Of a DNA stretch of 33,640 nucleotides, positions 7,764 through 15,284 are shown piece after piece (the stretch's first letter is position 1; each line of letters starts with the position of its first letter). Origin of the DNA: an uncultured Bacteroidales bacterium. Its GTDB lineage: Bacteria > Bacteroidota > Bacteroidia > Bacteroidales > Paludibacteraceae. The translations under genes were made by a program, and so were the position numbers. Location: assembly GCA_902799185.1 (NCBI GenBank), contig CADBZO010000008.1:116600-150239 (forward strand), given 5' to 3'. Below the pieces are notes generated by a model. It searched no databases. It saw only the letters and a program-made list of their open reading frames with translations, and was not told where the DNA came from.

Positions 7764-9542
7764 TCACTTCTTGATTTTTTGCCAGATTTCTTCGTTGATG
7801 ACCACCGGATATTTCTCTCGAAGGGTCTTGATCCACTCTGCCTCCAGGTAGTCCTGGTAGTCGGTGGTCACTTTGCCTTTCTCGTCATCCCAGGTAGCCG
7901 GAGCTTTCAGTTTCTTACCGTAACAAACGACGTACGGCAGTTCCTCGCTCGGGGTGAACTCGGCGTTTTTGATCTTCAGTCCGTATTTGTCCACCGCGGC
8001 GTTCTTGCCCTGCTCCCAGAGACCTTGCTGTACCTTGACGTAATTCAGGCTATCCTGGTTGATACGGTGGGCGATATAACTCTTGACAGAGTCCGCCGGG
8101 GCGTTCTTGACGATAGCGAGTGCGGCTTTGGCAATCTTGGCGTCTTTGGCTTGGATGAGGTATCCTTTGTAATGCGGTTGGGACCATGTGTATTGTTTCT
8201 TGTGGGCCTTGAAGAACGCTTCCAAACCGGCTGTGTCTTTGGCTGCCTTATCCCATACCTCACGCAGCGACACCTCGAAGAGCAGGATACCGTCGTGGTA
8301 TTCCTGTACGAGGTTCTTGAGGTCAGTATATTTCTCCTCCAGATGTTCGTCTGCATAGGTTCTTACCTCCTCATCGCTCATGGTAGCGGGCAGGTTGTAC
8401 TCGGCGCGTGTCTTACGGATAAAACTCTTGTCTGCCTCTTTGGCTCGTTCGTCGCGTCTGACTTGCCGCTCAATCTGGGTGCGCATGCTGTCCAGCGGCT
8501 GGATGCCACGCTCGCTCTCTTTGAGGATGATATGCCATCCGTACTGTGTGCGGAAAGGAGCACTGATCTCTCCGTCGGCCATGTTAAAGGCGGTCTCTTC
8601 AAACTCCTTGACCATCATACCTTTTCCGAACCATCCCAGTTCACCTCCACGCATGCTACTGCCGCGGTCGTCCGACTCGCGTTGTGCCAGGTCTGCGAAG
8701 TTGTCCTTGGTAGCGATTCTGGCGATGGAGTCGATGAGCGCTTTCTTGCTCTCATTAAGGCTGTCCGCCGGGACCATCTTCATGATATGGCTGGCTTTGA
8801 CCTCGCGGTGGTCACGCTCTTCCTCTACCAGCACGATATGCCATCCGTATTGGGTGCGGAAAGGAGCACTGATCTTTCCGAGCTCGGTGTTATAGACAGC
8901 CTCTTCCAGCGGATAGACATAACGGAAAGGAGTGATCCACCCCAGTTCGCCGCCGGTCTGTGCAACATTCGGGTCGGTGCTCAGCTCGCGGGCAACGACG
9001 TCAAAAGCTTCTGCCGGAAGGCGTTTCTCTATCTCCTTCCATCTTCCTCTCACTTTCTTCCTCTCCGTTGTCATTTTCCCCACAGTCACGCGCTCATAGG
9101 CCTCGTTAATCTTCGCCAGTGCCTCAGCCTGAACCGAGTCATTGGCCGATGCGGGGCACTGGATAGCGATATGGGCGGCACGGCGGTCCTTGGCCATATG
9201 GCGCCAGCTCATCTCGATGAGGCTGTCCATTGCGGCATTGTCCTGCATGTATTTCGGCGTAGCCTGTGCGCGGTAGCCTTTCAACTCTTTCTTAAACGCC
9301 TCGGTGGTATCAATACCTTGTGCTTCGGCTTCCGTCACTTTGAGTTTGAAATTGACAAACATATCCAGATACTCGTCCATGGTCTTGGGGTCGAGTGCTC
9401 CGGCTTGGTTGTTTTTCTCATAGATGTAAAGAAACTCTTCGGCGCTGACGGGTTTGCCATTGATGGTCATCAGCGTCTCAGACTGCGCAAAAGTGGTCAG
9501 CGACAAGGCTGCCAGCGCTACTGAAAGAATACTTTTTTTCAT
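7764..9542 (-). CDS. Periplasmic peptidyl-prolyl isomerase with two parvulin domains (SurA/PpiD-like)
   Basis: This exported folding factor isomerises prolyl bonds in outer-membrane or secreted proteins. The start at 9542 gives 592 residues with signal peptide MKKSILSVALAALSLTTFAQ; a longer frame to 9638 would run through the promoter and is rejected. Two PpiC/parvulin domains are visible at about residues 122-242 and 247-345. Each ends in the same block: GGELGW(I/F), then ISAPFRTQYGWHI(V/I)L. The first domain carries an extra Lys/Arg-rich stretch (about 157-177). The C-terminal 200 residues have no recognised domain and end in IWQKIKK. It has its own promoter at 9608-9639 and is the first of a run of envelope genes. 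Confidence 0.92.
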   Translation of the reverse strand: MKKSILSVALAALSLTTFAQSETLMTINGKPVSAEEFLYIYEKNNQAGALDPKTMDEYLDMFVNFKLKVTEAEAQGIDTTEAFKKELKGYRAQATPKYMQDNAAMDSLIEMSWRHMAKDRRAAHIAIQCPASANDSVQAEALAKINEAYERVTVGKMTTERKKVRGRWKEIEKRLPAEAFDVVARELSTDPNVAQTGGELGWITPFRYVYPLEEAVYNTELGKISAPFRTQYGWHIVLVEEERDHREVKASHIMKMVPADSLNESKKALIDSIARIATKDNFADLAQRESDDRGSSMRGGELGWFGKGMMVKEFEETAFNMADGEISAPFRTQYGWHIILKESERGIQPLDSMRTQIERQVRRDERAKEADKSFIRKTRAEYNLPATMSDEEVRTYADEHLEEKYTDLKNLVQEYHDGILLFEVSLREVWDKAAKDTAGLEAFFKAHKKQYTWSQPHYKGYLIQAKDAKIAKAALAIVKNAPADSVKSYIAHRINQDSLNYVKVQQGLWEQGKNAAVDKYGLKIKNAEFTPSEELPYVVCYGKKLKAPATWDDEKGKVTTDYQDYLEAEWIKTLREKYPVVINEEIWQKIKK

Positions 9543-9591
9543 TGTGTATATGTACTTTATATTAAATGAACCTACCAATAATCGTGCCCAA

Positions 9592-9608
9592 GCACGCAAA
9601 TTGCGTGC
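9592..9608. promoter_or_regulatory. 17-bp palindrome at the isomerase transcription start
   Basis: GCACGCAA, one central A, then TTGCGTGC form a perfect inverted repeat. It touches the end of the -7 box of the isomerase promoter and covers the expected transcription start. It could be an operator or a 5' hairpin of the mRNA. A neighbouring CGTGC at 9583-9587 can pair with the same GCACG arm, giving two mutually exclusive hairpins. Confidence 0.55.
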
Positions 9609-9639
9609 AAAGGTACAAAAAAAAATTGACATATACAAA
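9608..9639 (-). promoter_or_regulatory. Bacteroidetes-type promoter for the parvulin isomerase gene
   Basis: On the minus strand the -33 element TTTG (9639-9636) is followed by 20 bp and the -7 element TACCTTTG (9615-9608), an exact match to TAnnTTTG. Transcription would start near 9600, leaving a leader of roughly 60 nt before the ATG at 9542. Confidence 0.75.
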
Positions 9640-9647
9640 TGTATATG
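9619..9647 (-). terminator. Possible AT-rich terminator of the O-methyltransferase transcript
   Basis: On the minus strand an 8-bp stem CATATACA / TGTATATG (9647-9640 with 9637-9630, loop of two) is followed after a few bases by a run of nine T. It lies 25 bp beyond the O-methyltransferase stop. The loop coincides with the -33 element of the next promoter, so termination and initiation signals overlap. The stem is weak. Confidence 0.45.
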
Positions 9648-9671
9648 CCATTTTTCTTGTTTTTTCTTCGT

Positions 9672-10310
9672 TTAGCGGATTTTCCGAATTATCGTCAGTC
9701 CGTCCCGAAGAGGCAAGATCACCTGTTCAAACCGTTCGTCCTGCGCCAGACGGTCGTTGAACTCCCGCAGTCCCAAAGTCTGCTTGTCCTTGTCGTAGGC
9801 AGGGTCGATGATATGCCCGTCCCAAAGGGTATTGTCCGCCAGAATAAATCCGCCTACCGGTACTATCGGATAGACTGCTTCGAGGTAGTCGCAATACTCT
9901 CTCTTGTCTGCGTCAATGAACACTAAATCAAACAGATCGTGCATTAAAGCACGATGCTCAAGTATCTCCTTCGCATCGCCGATGACGAGTTCTATTTTGG
10001 AGTTCAGCGGCGAGCGGCTGAGATTGCGGCGGATCGTATCTTCCAGTTCGTCGTTATGCTCGATGGTGACGAGTTTTCCGTCCTCTGCCAAGCCCTCTGC
10101 CAGGCAGAGTGCGGAGTAGCCGGTGAAGGTGCCTAACTCCAGTATTTTGCGTGGGGTGAGCATATGGCTGATCATGGACAGCACACGTCCCTGTACGTGT
10201 CCGCTCAACATATGCGGGTTTAAGATATGTACCTGCGTGTCGCGCACAATACCCTCCAATACTTCATTTTCCGGGGTAGTATGTTCGGAAATATACTCCT
10301 CAAGTGTCAT
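9672..10310 (-). CDS. SAM-dependent O-methyltransferase (class I, CCoAOMT-like family 3)
   Basis: The enzyme transfers methyl from S-adenosylmethionine to a hydroxyl, usually of a catechol-type substrate, with a divalent metal. The start at 10310 (MTLEEYISEH) gives 212 residues; an upstream extension to 10403 would pass through the promoter and is rejected. Motif I is KILELGTFTGYSALCLAEGL (about 55-74), followed by TIEHNDE. Metal-site residues are visible in DLVFIDADKREY (D133) and LADNTLWDG (D159, N160). The short N-terminus and length match bacterial family 3 members such as YrrM. The substrate is unknown. It is transcribed divergently from the pectate lyase through an unusual mirrored promoter. 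Confidence 0.9.
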   Translation of the reverse strand: MTLEEYISEHTTPENEVLEGIVRDTQVHILNPHMLSGHVQGRVLSMISHMLTPRKILELGTFTGYSALCLAEGLAEDGKLVTIEHNDELEDTIRRNLSRSPLNSKIELVIGDAKEILEHRALMHDLFDLVFIDADKREYCDYLEAVYPIVPVGGFILADNTLWDGHIIDPAYDKDKQTLGLREFNDRLAQDERFEQVILPLRDGLTIIRKIR

Positions 10311-10329
10311 TTTGTTACAAAATTTGCTG

Positions 10330-10361
10330 CAAAAGTACAAAAAAATTTGGATATATGCAAA
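10330..10361 (-). promoter_or_regulatory. Promoter of the O-methyltransferase gene
   Basis: On the minus strand TTTG (10361-10358), a 20-bp spacer and TACTTTTG (10337-10330, matching TAnnTTTG) form a promoter about 20 bp from the ATG at 10310. Its -33 region overlaps the spacer of the divergent pectate lyase promoter. Confidence 0.75.
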
Positions 10362-10377
10362 AAAAGTAGTAATTTTG
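10346..10377 (+). promoter_or_regulatory. Promoter of the pectate lyase gene
   Basis: TTTG at 10346-10349, a 20-bp spacer and TAATTTTG at 10370-10377 match the Bacteroidetes consensus. The transcript would have only about 15 nt of leader before the ATG at 10398. The two divergent promoters interlock, so the same polymerase face of DNA serves both genes. Confidence 0.78.
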
Positions 10378-10397
10378 CACGAAATTTTGTAACAAGC

Positions 10398-12266
10398 ATG
10401 CATAGAAAGTTCTTTTTATTCGCTTTGGTATTCTTTTTCTTGCCCTGTCTGCTGCGGGCGGAGATACAGATTACTACTGCCGGAGGGTGGTATGAGAGTG
10501 CGTATGTAGAGTGGAAACCGGTGAGCAGTGCTACGGATTATACAGTCATGGTAACGAATATGGATGACGGTACTTTCTATGAGTTGGACAAACCACTGAT
10601 TCGTTCGTACGGTTCCTATTTCCGAGCCGACGCGCCGGGTTTGAAGGCGGGAAATTACCAGTTACAAGTGAATGCTTTGCTTGAACGTGTCGCAGGTTCA
10701 CCGCAAGCAATAACATCTGCTACGACAGATAAACTGGCCGTGAAAGCGCATGACCGTAGCGGTTTCGCGCATTTCGGTTATCCGCAGGGAGTGGGGGCGT
10801 ACAAGAACGACGGTACCTTGAAAGAAGGAGCAAAAGTGCTGTATATATACGCCGGCAATGCAAAGACCGTAGAGATGGATATCACGGTGGACAAGAAAGG
10901 CACGCAACGTCACTGCGTCGGACTCCAGCATATTCTCTCGGCGTATGAGAAAGGTTTTGCGGATATGCCTCTGGCTATACGTCTTATAGGAACTATTGAG
11001 GCGCAGCATCTGGATTCGATGGGCAGCACCGAGGAAGGGCTCCAAATCAAAGGCAAAGTAGGAGTGCCGATGGATATCACCGTAGAGGGTGTTGGCAGAG
11101 ACGCCGTGATTCGCGGATTCGGTATTCTGGCGCGCCAGGCGGAGAGTCTGGAGTTGCGCAATTTTGCCGTTATGACCGCTTTGGACGACTGCATCTCGCT
11201 AGATACGAAGAACAGCCATGCCTGGGTGCACCATATAGACGGATTTTACAGCCGTCCGGGTTCAGCGAGTGACCAGAAAAAAGGCGACGGAACAATAGAT
11301 GTAAAGGGAAATTCCCAGTACGTCACGATAGCTTATAACCATTTCTTCGATACCGGCAAATCAACGATGTGCGGTATGAAACAGGACACGAGTGCCAACT
11401 ATATCACTTATCACCATAACTGGTTCGACCATTCTGACTCCCGCCACCCGCGCATACGTCGTATGAGCGTGCACATATACAATAATTATTATGACGGTAT
11501 CGCCAAATACGGCGTAGGAATGACCAACGGCGGCAGTGCATTTGTGGAGGGAAACTATGTCCGCAACTGCCCCCGTCCGATGCTCATCTCCATGCACGGA
11601 ACGGACACCAAGAACGGTACGGACGAGAAAGAGTCTCCTTCTTTCTCCGGCGAGAACGGCGGTGTCATCAAAGCGTACAATAATGTTTTTGAGGGTAGCA
11701 AAACGCTCGTCTATTACGATGCGGGCAAGGCTCCGGTGCATTTCGATGCCTATCTAGCTAAAACGCGTGAGGAGCAGGTGCCTTCCTCCGTCGTTGCCAA
11801 ACTGGGCGGCACGGTTTATGATAATTTTGATACAGACGCAGCTCTTATGCTGGTGATTACACCAGACGCGCCGGAGGATGTGCCTAGGATCGTCACCGGC
11901 GAGGGTGGCGCAGGACGCATGCAGCACGGCGATGTGACGTTCACATTTACGGCTTCGGATGATGCCTCGTCGGAGCTCAACAATGCGTTGGCAAACCTGA
12001 TTCTCAGCTACGAGCCTTCTTTGCAGGCTATCCAGGGCGAGGGCAAGGTTGAGCCGCAATCTATCTCCCTTGCCCGTCAGGAGCCTGACTTGCGTTTTGA
12101 CGGAAGAACGGTTTATAACCCTTTCGCCAAACCGGTACGTTTGTATTCCCTTTCCGGCATATGTCTCGGAAGTACCAGCGCCACGTATTTCTCCGTGGAG
12201 TATCTGCCGGGCGGAGCGTATGTCCTGGTAACGAACGAAGGAACATTGAAAATAACGAAATACTAA
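10398..12266 (+). CDS. Secreted pectate lyase (PL1-like) with type IX sorting-like tail
   Basis: The enzyme would cleave polygalacturonate by beta-elimination outside the cell, giving unsaturated uronides whose catabolism needs KduI. The start at 10398 gives 622 residues with signal peptide ending LLRAE; the open frame upstream to 10227 crosses both promoters and is rejected. Residues about 22-115 look like a fibronectin-type fold (YVEWKPVSSATDYTVMV). The parallel beta-helix follows, with LDDCISLDT, DGTIDVKGNSQYVTIAYNHF (297-316) and the catalytic-region motif RHPRIR (349-354), all PL1 hallmarks. The last 60 residues (VRLYSLSG...LPGGAYVL...LKITKY) resemble a type IX type A sorting domain. There is no susC/susD pair nearby. 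Confidence 0.9.
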   Translation: MHRKFFLFALVFFFLPCLLRAEIQITTAGGWYESAYVEWKPVSSATDYTVMVTNMDDGTFYELDKPLIRSYGSYFRADAPGLKAGNYQLQVNALLERVAGSPQAITSATTDKLAVKAHDRSGFAHFGYPQGVGAYKNDGTLKEGAKVLYIYAGNAKTVEMDITVDKKGTQRHCVGLQHILSAYEKGFADMPLAIRLIGTIEAQHLDSMGSTEEGLQIKGKVGVPMDITVEGVGRDAVIRGFGILARQAESLELRNFAVMTALDDCISLDTKNSHAWVHHIDGFYSRPGSASDQKKGDGTIDVKGNSQYVTIAYNHFFDTGKSTMCGMKQDTSANYITYHHNWFDHSDSRHPRIRRMSVHIYNNYYDGIAKYGVGMTNGGSAFVEGNYVRNCPRPMLISMHGTDTKNGTDEKESPSFSGENGGVIKAYNNVFEGSKTLVYYDAGKAPVHFDAYLAKTREEQVPSSVVAKLGGTVYDNFDTDAALMLVITPDAPEDVPRIVTGEGGAGRMQHGDVTFTFTASDDASSELNNALANLILSYEPSLQAIQGEGKVEPQSISLARQEPDLRFDGRTVYNPFAKPVRLYSLSGICLGSTSATYFSVEYLPGGAYVLVTNEGTLKITKY

Positions 12267-12289
12267 TTTTCTTAATACTACACAAACCT

Positions 12290-12748
12290 ATGGAAAAGAT
12301 TGATGAATTGGACCGTAAGATTCTGAAGATCATCACCCAAAACGCACGCATCCCCTTCAAAGACGTAGCGGAAGAGTGTGGTGTGAGCCGTGCAGCGGTT
12401 CACCAACGTGTGCAGAAGATGTTTGATAACGGTGTCATTACCGGCTCCAGTTATCATGTACAACCTAAATCGCTTGGTTATCAGCTCTGCGTGTATATAG
12501 GTATAACCATGGAAAAGGCATCGATGTACAACCAGGTCATCGCCGCCCTGCAAGAGATACCCGAGATCGTGGAGGCACACTATACGTTAGGCGCTTTCGG
12601 TATTCTGACCAAGGTCTATGCGCATGACAACGAGCATCTGCTCTACCTGCTGAATACGAAGATACAGGCTATTCCGGGCGTGGCGGACACCACTACGCTG
12701 ACCGCCCTCTCGCAGCCGATTTACCGTCAGCTGCCGATAGAGATTTAA
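12290..12748 (+). CDS. Lrp/AsnC family transcriptional regulator
   Basis: A 152-residue regulator starting at ATG 12290 (MEKIDELDRKILKII). The N-terminal winged helix has the recognition region VAEECGVSRAAVHQRVQKM (about 26-44); the C-terminal RAM domain (about 68-150) would bind an amino acid or similar effector and form octamers. A longer frame from 12161 lies inside the pectate lyase gene and is rejected. It begins 23 bp after the lyase and is followed 36 bp later by trpS, so it may be co-transcribed with either. Such proteins often sense leucine, asparagine or aromatic amino acids; the effector here is unknown, though adjacency to trpS is suggestive. Confidence 0.92.
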   Translation: MEKIDELDRKILKIITQNARIPFKDVAEECGVSRAAVHQRVQKMFDNGVITGSSYHVQPKSLGYQLCVYIGITMEKASMYNQVIAALQEIPEIVEAHYTLGAFGILTKVYAHDNEHLLYLLNTKIQAIPGVADTTTLTALSQPIYRQLPIEI

Positions 12749-12784
12749 CGAATGAACGATTAACGATAAACGAAATTTGGATTG

Positions 12785-13774
12785 ATGGAAAGAGTTATTA
12801 GCGGTATACGTCCGACGGGTAATCTGCATCTGGGTAATTACTTCGGTGCAGTGAAGAGTTTTGTGAAGATGCAGGACGAGTATGACTGTATGTTCTTTAT
12901 TGCCGACTGGCATTCGCTTACGACGCACCCTACGCCGGAGAATATACGCCGTTCGGTGAAGACCATTCTCAGCGAGTATCTCGCATGCGGCATTGATCCG
13001 GAGAAGGCTCCAATCTACGTGCAGAGCGATGTGAAGCAGGTGCTGGAGCTTTATCTGTATCTCAATATGAACGCCTATTTAGGCGAGTTGGAGCGCGTGA
13101 CATCCTTCAAGGAGAAAGTGCGCAAGCAGCCCGATAATGTCAATGCCGGTCTGCTGACCTATCCTTGCCTTATGGCTGCGGACATACTGATGCACAAGGC
13201 GGACAAAGTACCGGTAGGCAAAGATCAGGAGCAGAATATGGAGATGGCACGCCTGTTCGCAAGGCGGTTCAACCGCATCTATAACGTAGAGTATTTCAAA
13301 GAGCCGGCGTCTTTCTATTTCGCCGACAAGGCCGTGAAGGTGCCGGGACTTGACGGAAGCGGCAAGATGGGTAAGTCGGAAGGCAACTGCCTCTATCTGT
13401 GCGACGACGAGAAGACAGTGACCAAGAAGATTATGCGCGCCGTGACCGACCAGGGACCTACACAGCTCAACCAGGAGAAACCGGAGGTCATTCAGAACCT
13501 CTTCACCCTTTGCGAGTTGCTCTGCGGTGCTGAGGCTGTGGAGTATTATAATGATCTCTACAACCGCATGGAGATCCGTTATGGCGATATGAAGAAACAG
13601 ATGGCGGCGGATGCCAACAAACTCCTCACGCCTATCCGCGAGAAGATTGTCGCTTATTCATCGGACGACGCATTGCTGGACAAGATTATGCGTCAGGGTG
13701 CCGAGGCAGCTTCCGCACGTGCGGAAAAAACAATAGAAGAGGTACGCGAGATTATCGGTTTCAGAAGGATCTGA
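12785..13774 (+). CDS. trpS: Tryptophan--tRNA ligase
   Basis: Class I aminoacyl-tRNA synthetase charging tRNA-Trp. The 329-residue protein has the HIGH-like motif HLGN at residues 15-18 in GIRPTGNLHLGNYFGAV, and the KMSKS-like motif KMGKS at 194-198 in GLDGSGKMGKSEGN. Central blocks TYPCLMAADILMHKAD and VPVGKDQEQNMEMAR are typical of bacterial TrpRS. A TTG three bases upstream is in frame, but ATG at 12785 is the natural start. The stop overlaps the next gene's ATG by one base (TGATG). A perfect 16-bp palindrome lies in the 3' part at 13711. Confidence 0.97.
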   Translation: MERVISGIRPTGNLHLGNYFGAVKSFVKMQDEYDCMFFIADWHSLTTHPTPENIRRSVKTILSEYLACGIDPEKAPIYVQSDVKQVLELYLYLNMNAYLGELERVTSFKEKVRKQPDNVNAGLLTYPCLMAADILMHKADKVPVGKDQEQNMEMARLFARRFNRIYNVEYFKEPASFYFADKAVKVPGLDGSGKMGKSEGNCLYLCDDEKTVTKKIMRAVTDQGPTQLNQEKPEVIQNLFTLCELLCGAEAVEYYNDLYNRMEIRYGDMKKQMAADANKLLTPIREKIVAYSSDDALLDKIMRQGAEAASARAEKTIEEVREIIGFRRI

Positions 13775-13974
13775 TGAAGAAAATTCCGTTCATAGTATGT
13801 ATCGCAGCGGTCTGTCTGTCCGCCTGCTCGACGGCGCAGCTGCCGCCGATGGATGATGCGTACTATACTCGGAATAATCAGAGTAATCAGAGTAATCAGA
13901 ATAATCAGAGTGCTCCGGCTATCGAGTACCTCAACGTACAAGACACCACCGTCACCATCCGTATTAGACAATGA
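13774..13974 (+). CDS. Small lipoprotein with Asn-Gln-Ser repeat
   Basis: A 66-residue protein with a lipoprotein signal (MKKIPFIVCIAAVCLSAC; lipobox LSAC, Cys18). After processing only about 49 residues remain, including a run of N-Q-S/N triplets encoded by tandem 9-bp DNA repeats (about 13875-13910), then a short hydrophobic end (VTIRIRQ). It overlaps trpS by one base and the next outer-membrane protein gene by four (ATGA), so all three are probably co-translated. It could be an accessory lipoprotein of the following barrel; no family was recognised. Confidence 0.75.
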   Translation: MKKIPFIVCIAAVCLSACSTAQLPPMDDAYYTRNNQSNQSNQNNQSAPAIEYLNVQDTTVTIRIRQ

Positions 13975-15284
13975 GAAAATCCGGTAACAATATAAGTCTT
14001 ACAGCACGGCGGTCTAGCAGACTGCTGGCAGCCGGTCTTATGGCATTAGCGGTTCTTGCACCCGTGAAGGCGCAGGATTTCTCCCGTCTCTCCGAACGCA
14101 CGCTTATGGGTACGGCGCGGTACGTAGGTATGGGTGGCGCGATGAGTGCCATCGGTGGTGATCCATCATCGGTGATGGACAATGTAGCGGGGCTGGGAAT
14201 CTACCGCCGTGCGGAGGTGACGCTCACGCTCGATTATGCCCGTTTTATTATGGCACCCCAGTCGTCTATCGTCTTCTCTCTGCCTACCGCCAATCCGGCA
14301 GGGCAAGGCGTGCAATACCATAATTTTATGTTCAGCTACCACCGTCTGCATAGTTTCCGTGCGGACTACAGCGCCACGGCGGAGCACCAGCCTTCTCTCG
14401 GCGCGCTGTTTATCGCTGCGGACGGCGATCTGGGGATTCCTTTTTGTGCGGACAGGTACAGCGAGGCGAATGCGATGCGGCTGATAGAGGGCGGCTATGT
14501 CAATGAGTATGCTTTGGACTACGCCATGAATATCGCCGACCGGTGGTACTGGGGCATAGGATTGCATATCCATTCGTTCTCTATGTCTTCCGAGGCGGAT
14601 TATACAGAGACGTTTGGCAGCGGCTATTACAACCGCAATAAGACTACGCTTCTGCTGAACGGCGCCGGCTGTTCGCTGGCTACGGGAGTCATCTGGCGTC
14701 CTGCCTCCTGGCTGAGGCTTGGTTTCGGTCTTCAGACCCCTTCGGTAGGTTCGGTGACGACGACTACCGCAGGCTCTTTTGACGCGCAGACGGATTCGCT
14801 CCGCTGGAACGATATGCGTGAGCAGCGGTCTTCGGCTCCGGACCACCATATGCCGTTGCAACTCTCCACCTCCGTGGCGTTCCAGATCAGCCGTTATGCG
14901 ATGATTGCGATGCAGTATAACTACCGTCACATATCCTCTACGCCGGATGTCCATTCTTTGCGGGCGGGCGTGGAAGTGGTGCCCGTGCCGGGACTATATC
15001 TCAACGTGGGCTATGCCTGCGAGAGCCCTTTCCGGACGTCTTACCCGACGGTATCCATCGATCCGTCGCTCGTCCGCAGGGATGCGTATTTCTCTTATCC
15101 CGACCGCCAGCATTATATCTCCTGCGCGATAGGATACAGAGGACGGTATTTTATAGCCCAGGCAGCCTACCAATATCAAATAAAACGAACCCATCTTTAC
15201 GCGCATGAGAACGCGGATGCTTATCTTCTGGACAGGAATACCCACCGCATCGTTCTCACCGTAGCATGGCATAGAAATAATTAA
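13971..15284 (+). CDS. Outer-membrane barrel protein, FadL/OmpP1-like
   Basis: A 437-residue protein with an N-terminal signal (LLAAGLMALAVLAPVKAQ) followed by a region typical of Bacteroidetes OmpP1/FadL/PorV-like proteins: GTARYVGMGGAMSAIGGDPSSVMDNVAGLGIYRRAEVTLTLDY. This corresponds to the hatch-like N-terminus of FadL, in which the small Gly/Ala/Asp-rich segment precedes the 14-strand barrel. The rest alternates aromatic and polar residues as barrel strands do (WYWGIGLHIHSFSM, YFIAQAAYQYQIKR, HRIVLTVAWHRN). Likely roles are uptake of hydrophobic compounds or, as in PorV, type IX secretion support; the sequence does not decide. The start overlaps the lipoprotein gene by ATGA. Confidence 0.78.
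   Translation: MRKSGNNISLTARRSSRLLAAGLMALAVLAPVKAQDFSRLSERTLMGTARYVGMGGAMSAIGGDPSSVMDNVAGLGIYRRAEVTLTLDYARFIMAPQSSIVFSLPTANPAGQGVQYHNFMFSYHRLHSFRADYSATAEHQPSLGALFIAADGDLGIPFCADRYSEANAMRLIEGGYVNEYALDYAMNIADRWYWGIGLHIHSFSMSSEADYTETFGSGYYNRNKTTLLLNGAGCSLATGVIWRPASWLRLGFGLQTPSVGSVTTTTAGSFDAQTDSLRWNDMREQRSSAPDHHMPLQLSTSVAFQISRYAMIAMQYNYRHISSTPDVHSLRAGVEVVPVPGLYLNVGYACESPFRTSYPTVSIDPSLVRRDAYFSYPDRQHYISCAIGYRGRYFIAQAAYQYQIKRTHLYAHENADAYLLDRNTHRIVLTVAWHRNN

Larger units (their letters stand above)
10312..10395. repeat. Inverted repeat framing the divergent promoters
   Basis: TTGTTACAAAATTT at 10312-10325 and its exact reverse complement at 10382-10395 frame the intergenic region. Each arm ends one or two bases before a start codon (ATG at 10310 on minus, ATG at 10398 on plus), so both mRNAs begin with almost the same leader. 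Including the -7 boxes, the two outward modules agree at most positions over about 26 bases. Confidence 0.9.

Noticed and set aside
7749-9524. 591-residue open frame on the plus strand
   Set aside because: It lies wholly opposite the parvulin isomerase gene, has no signal or domain, and has the Leu/Val/Phe-rich shadow composition of antisense frames. The minus-strand gene has clear domains, promoter and signal peptide.
12161-12289. N-terminal extension of the Lrp/AsnC regulator
   Set aside because: The extra 43 codons lie inside the pectate lyase gene. The ATG at 12290 starts exactly at the conserved MEKIDELDRKIL.
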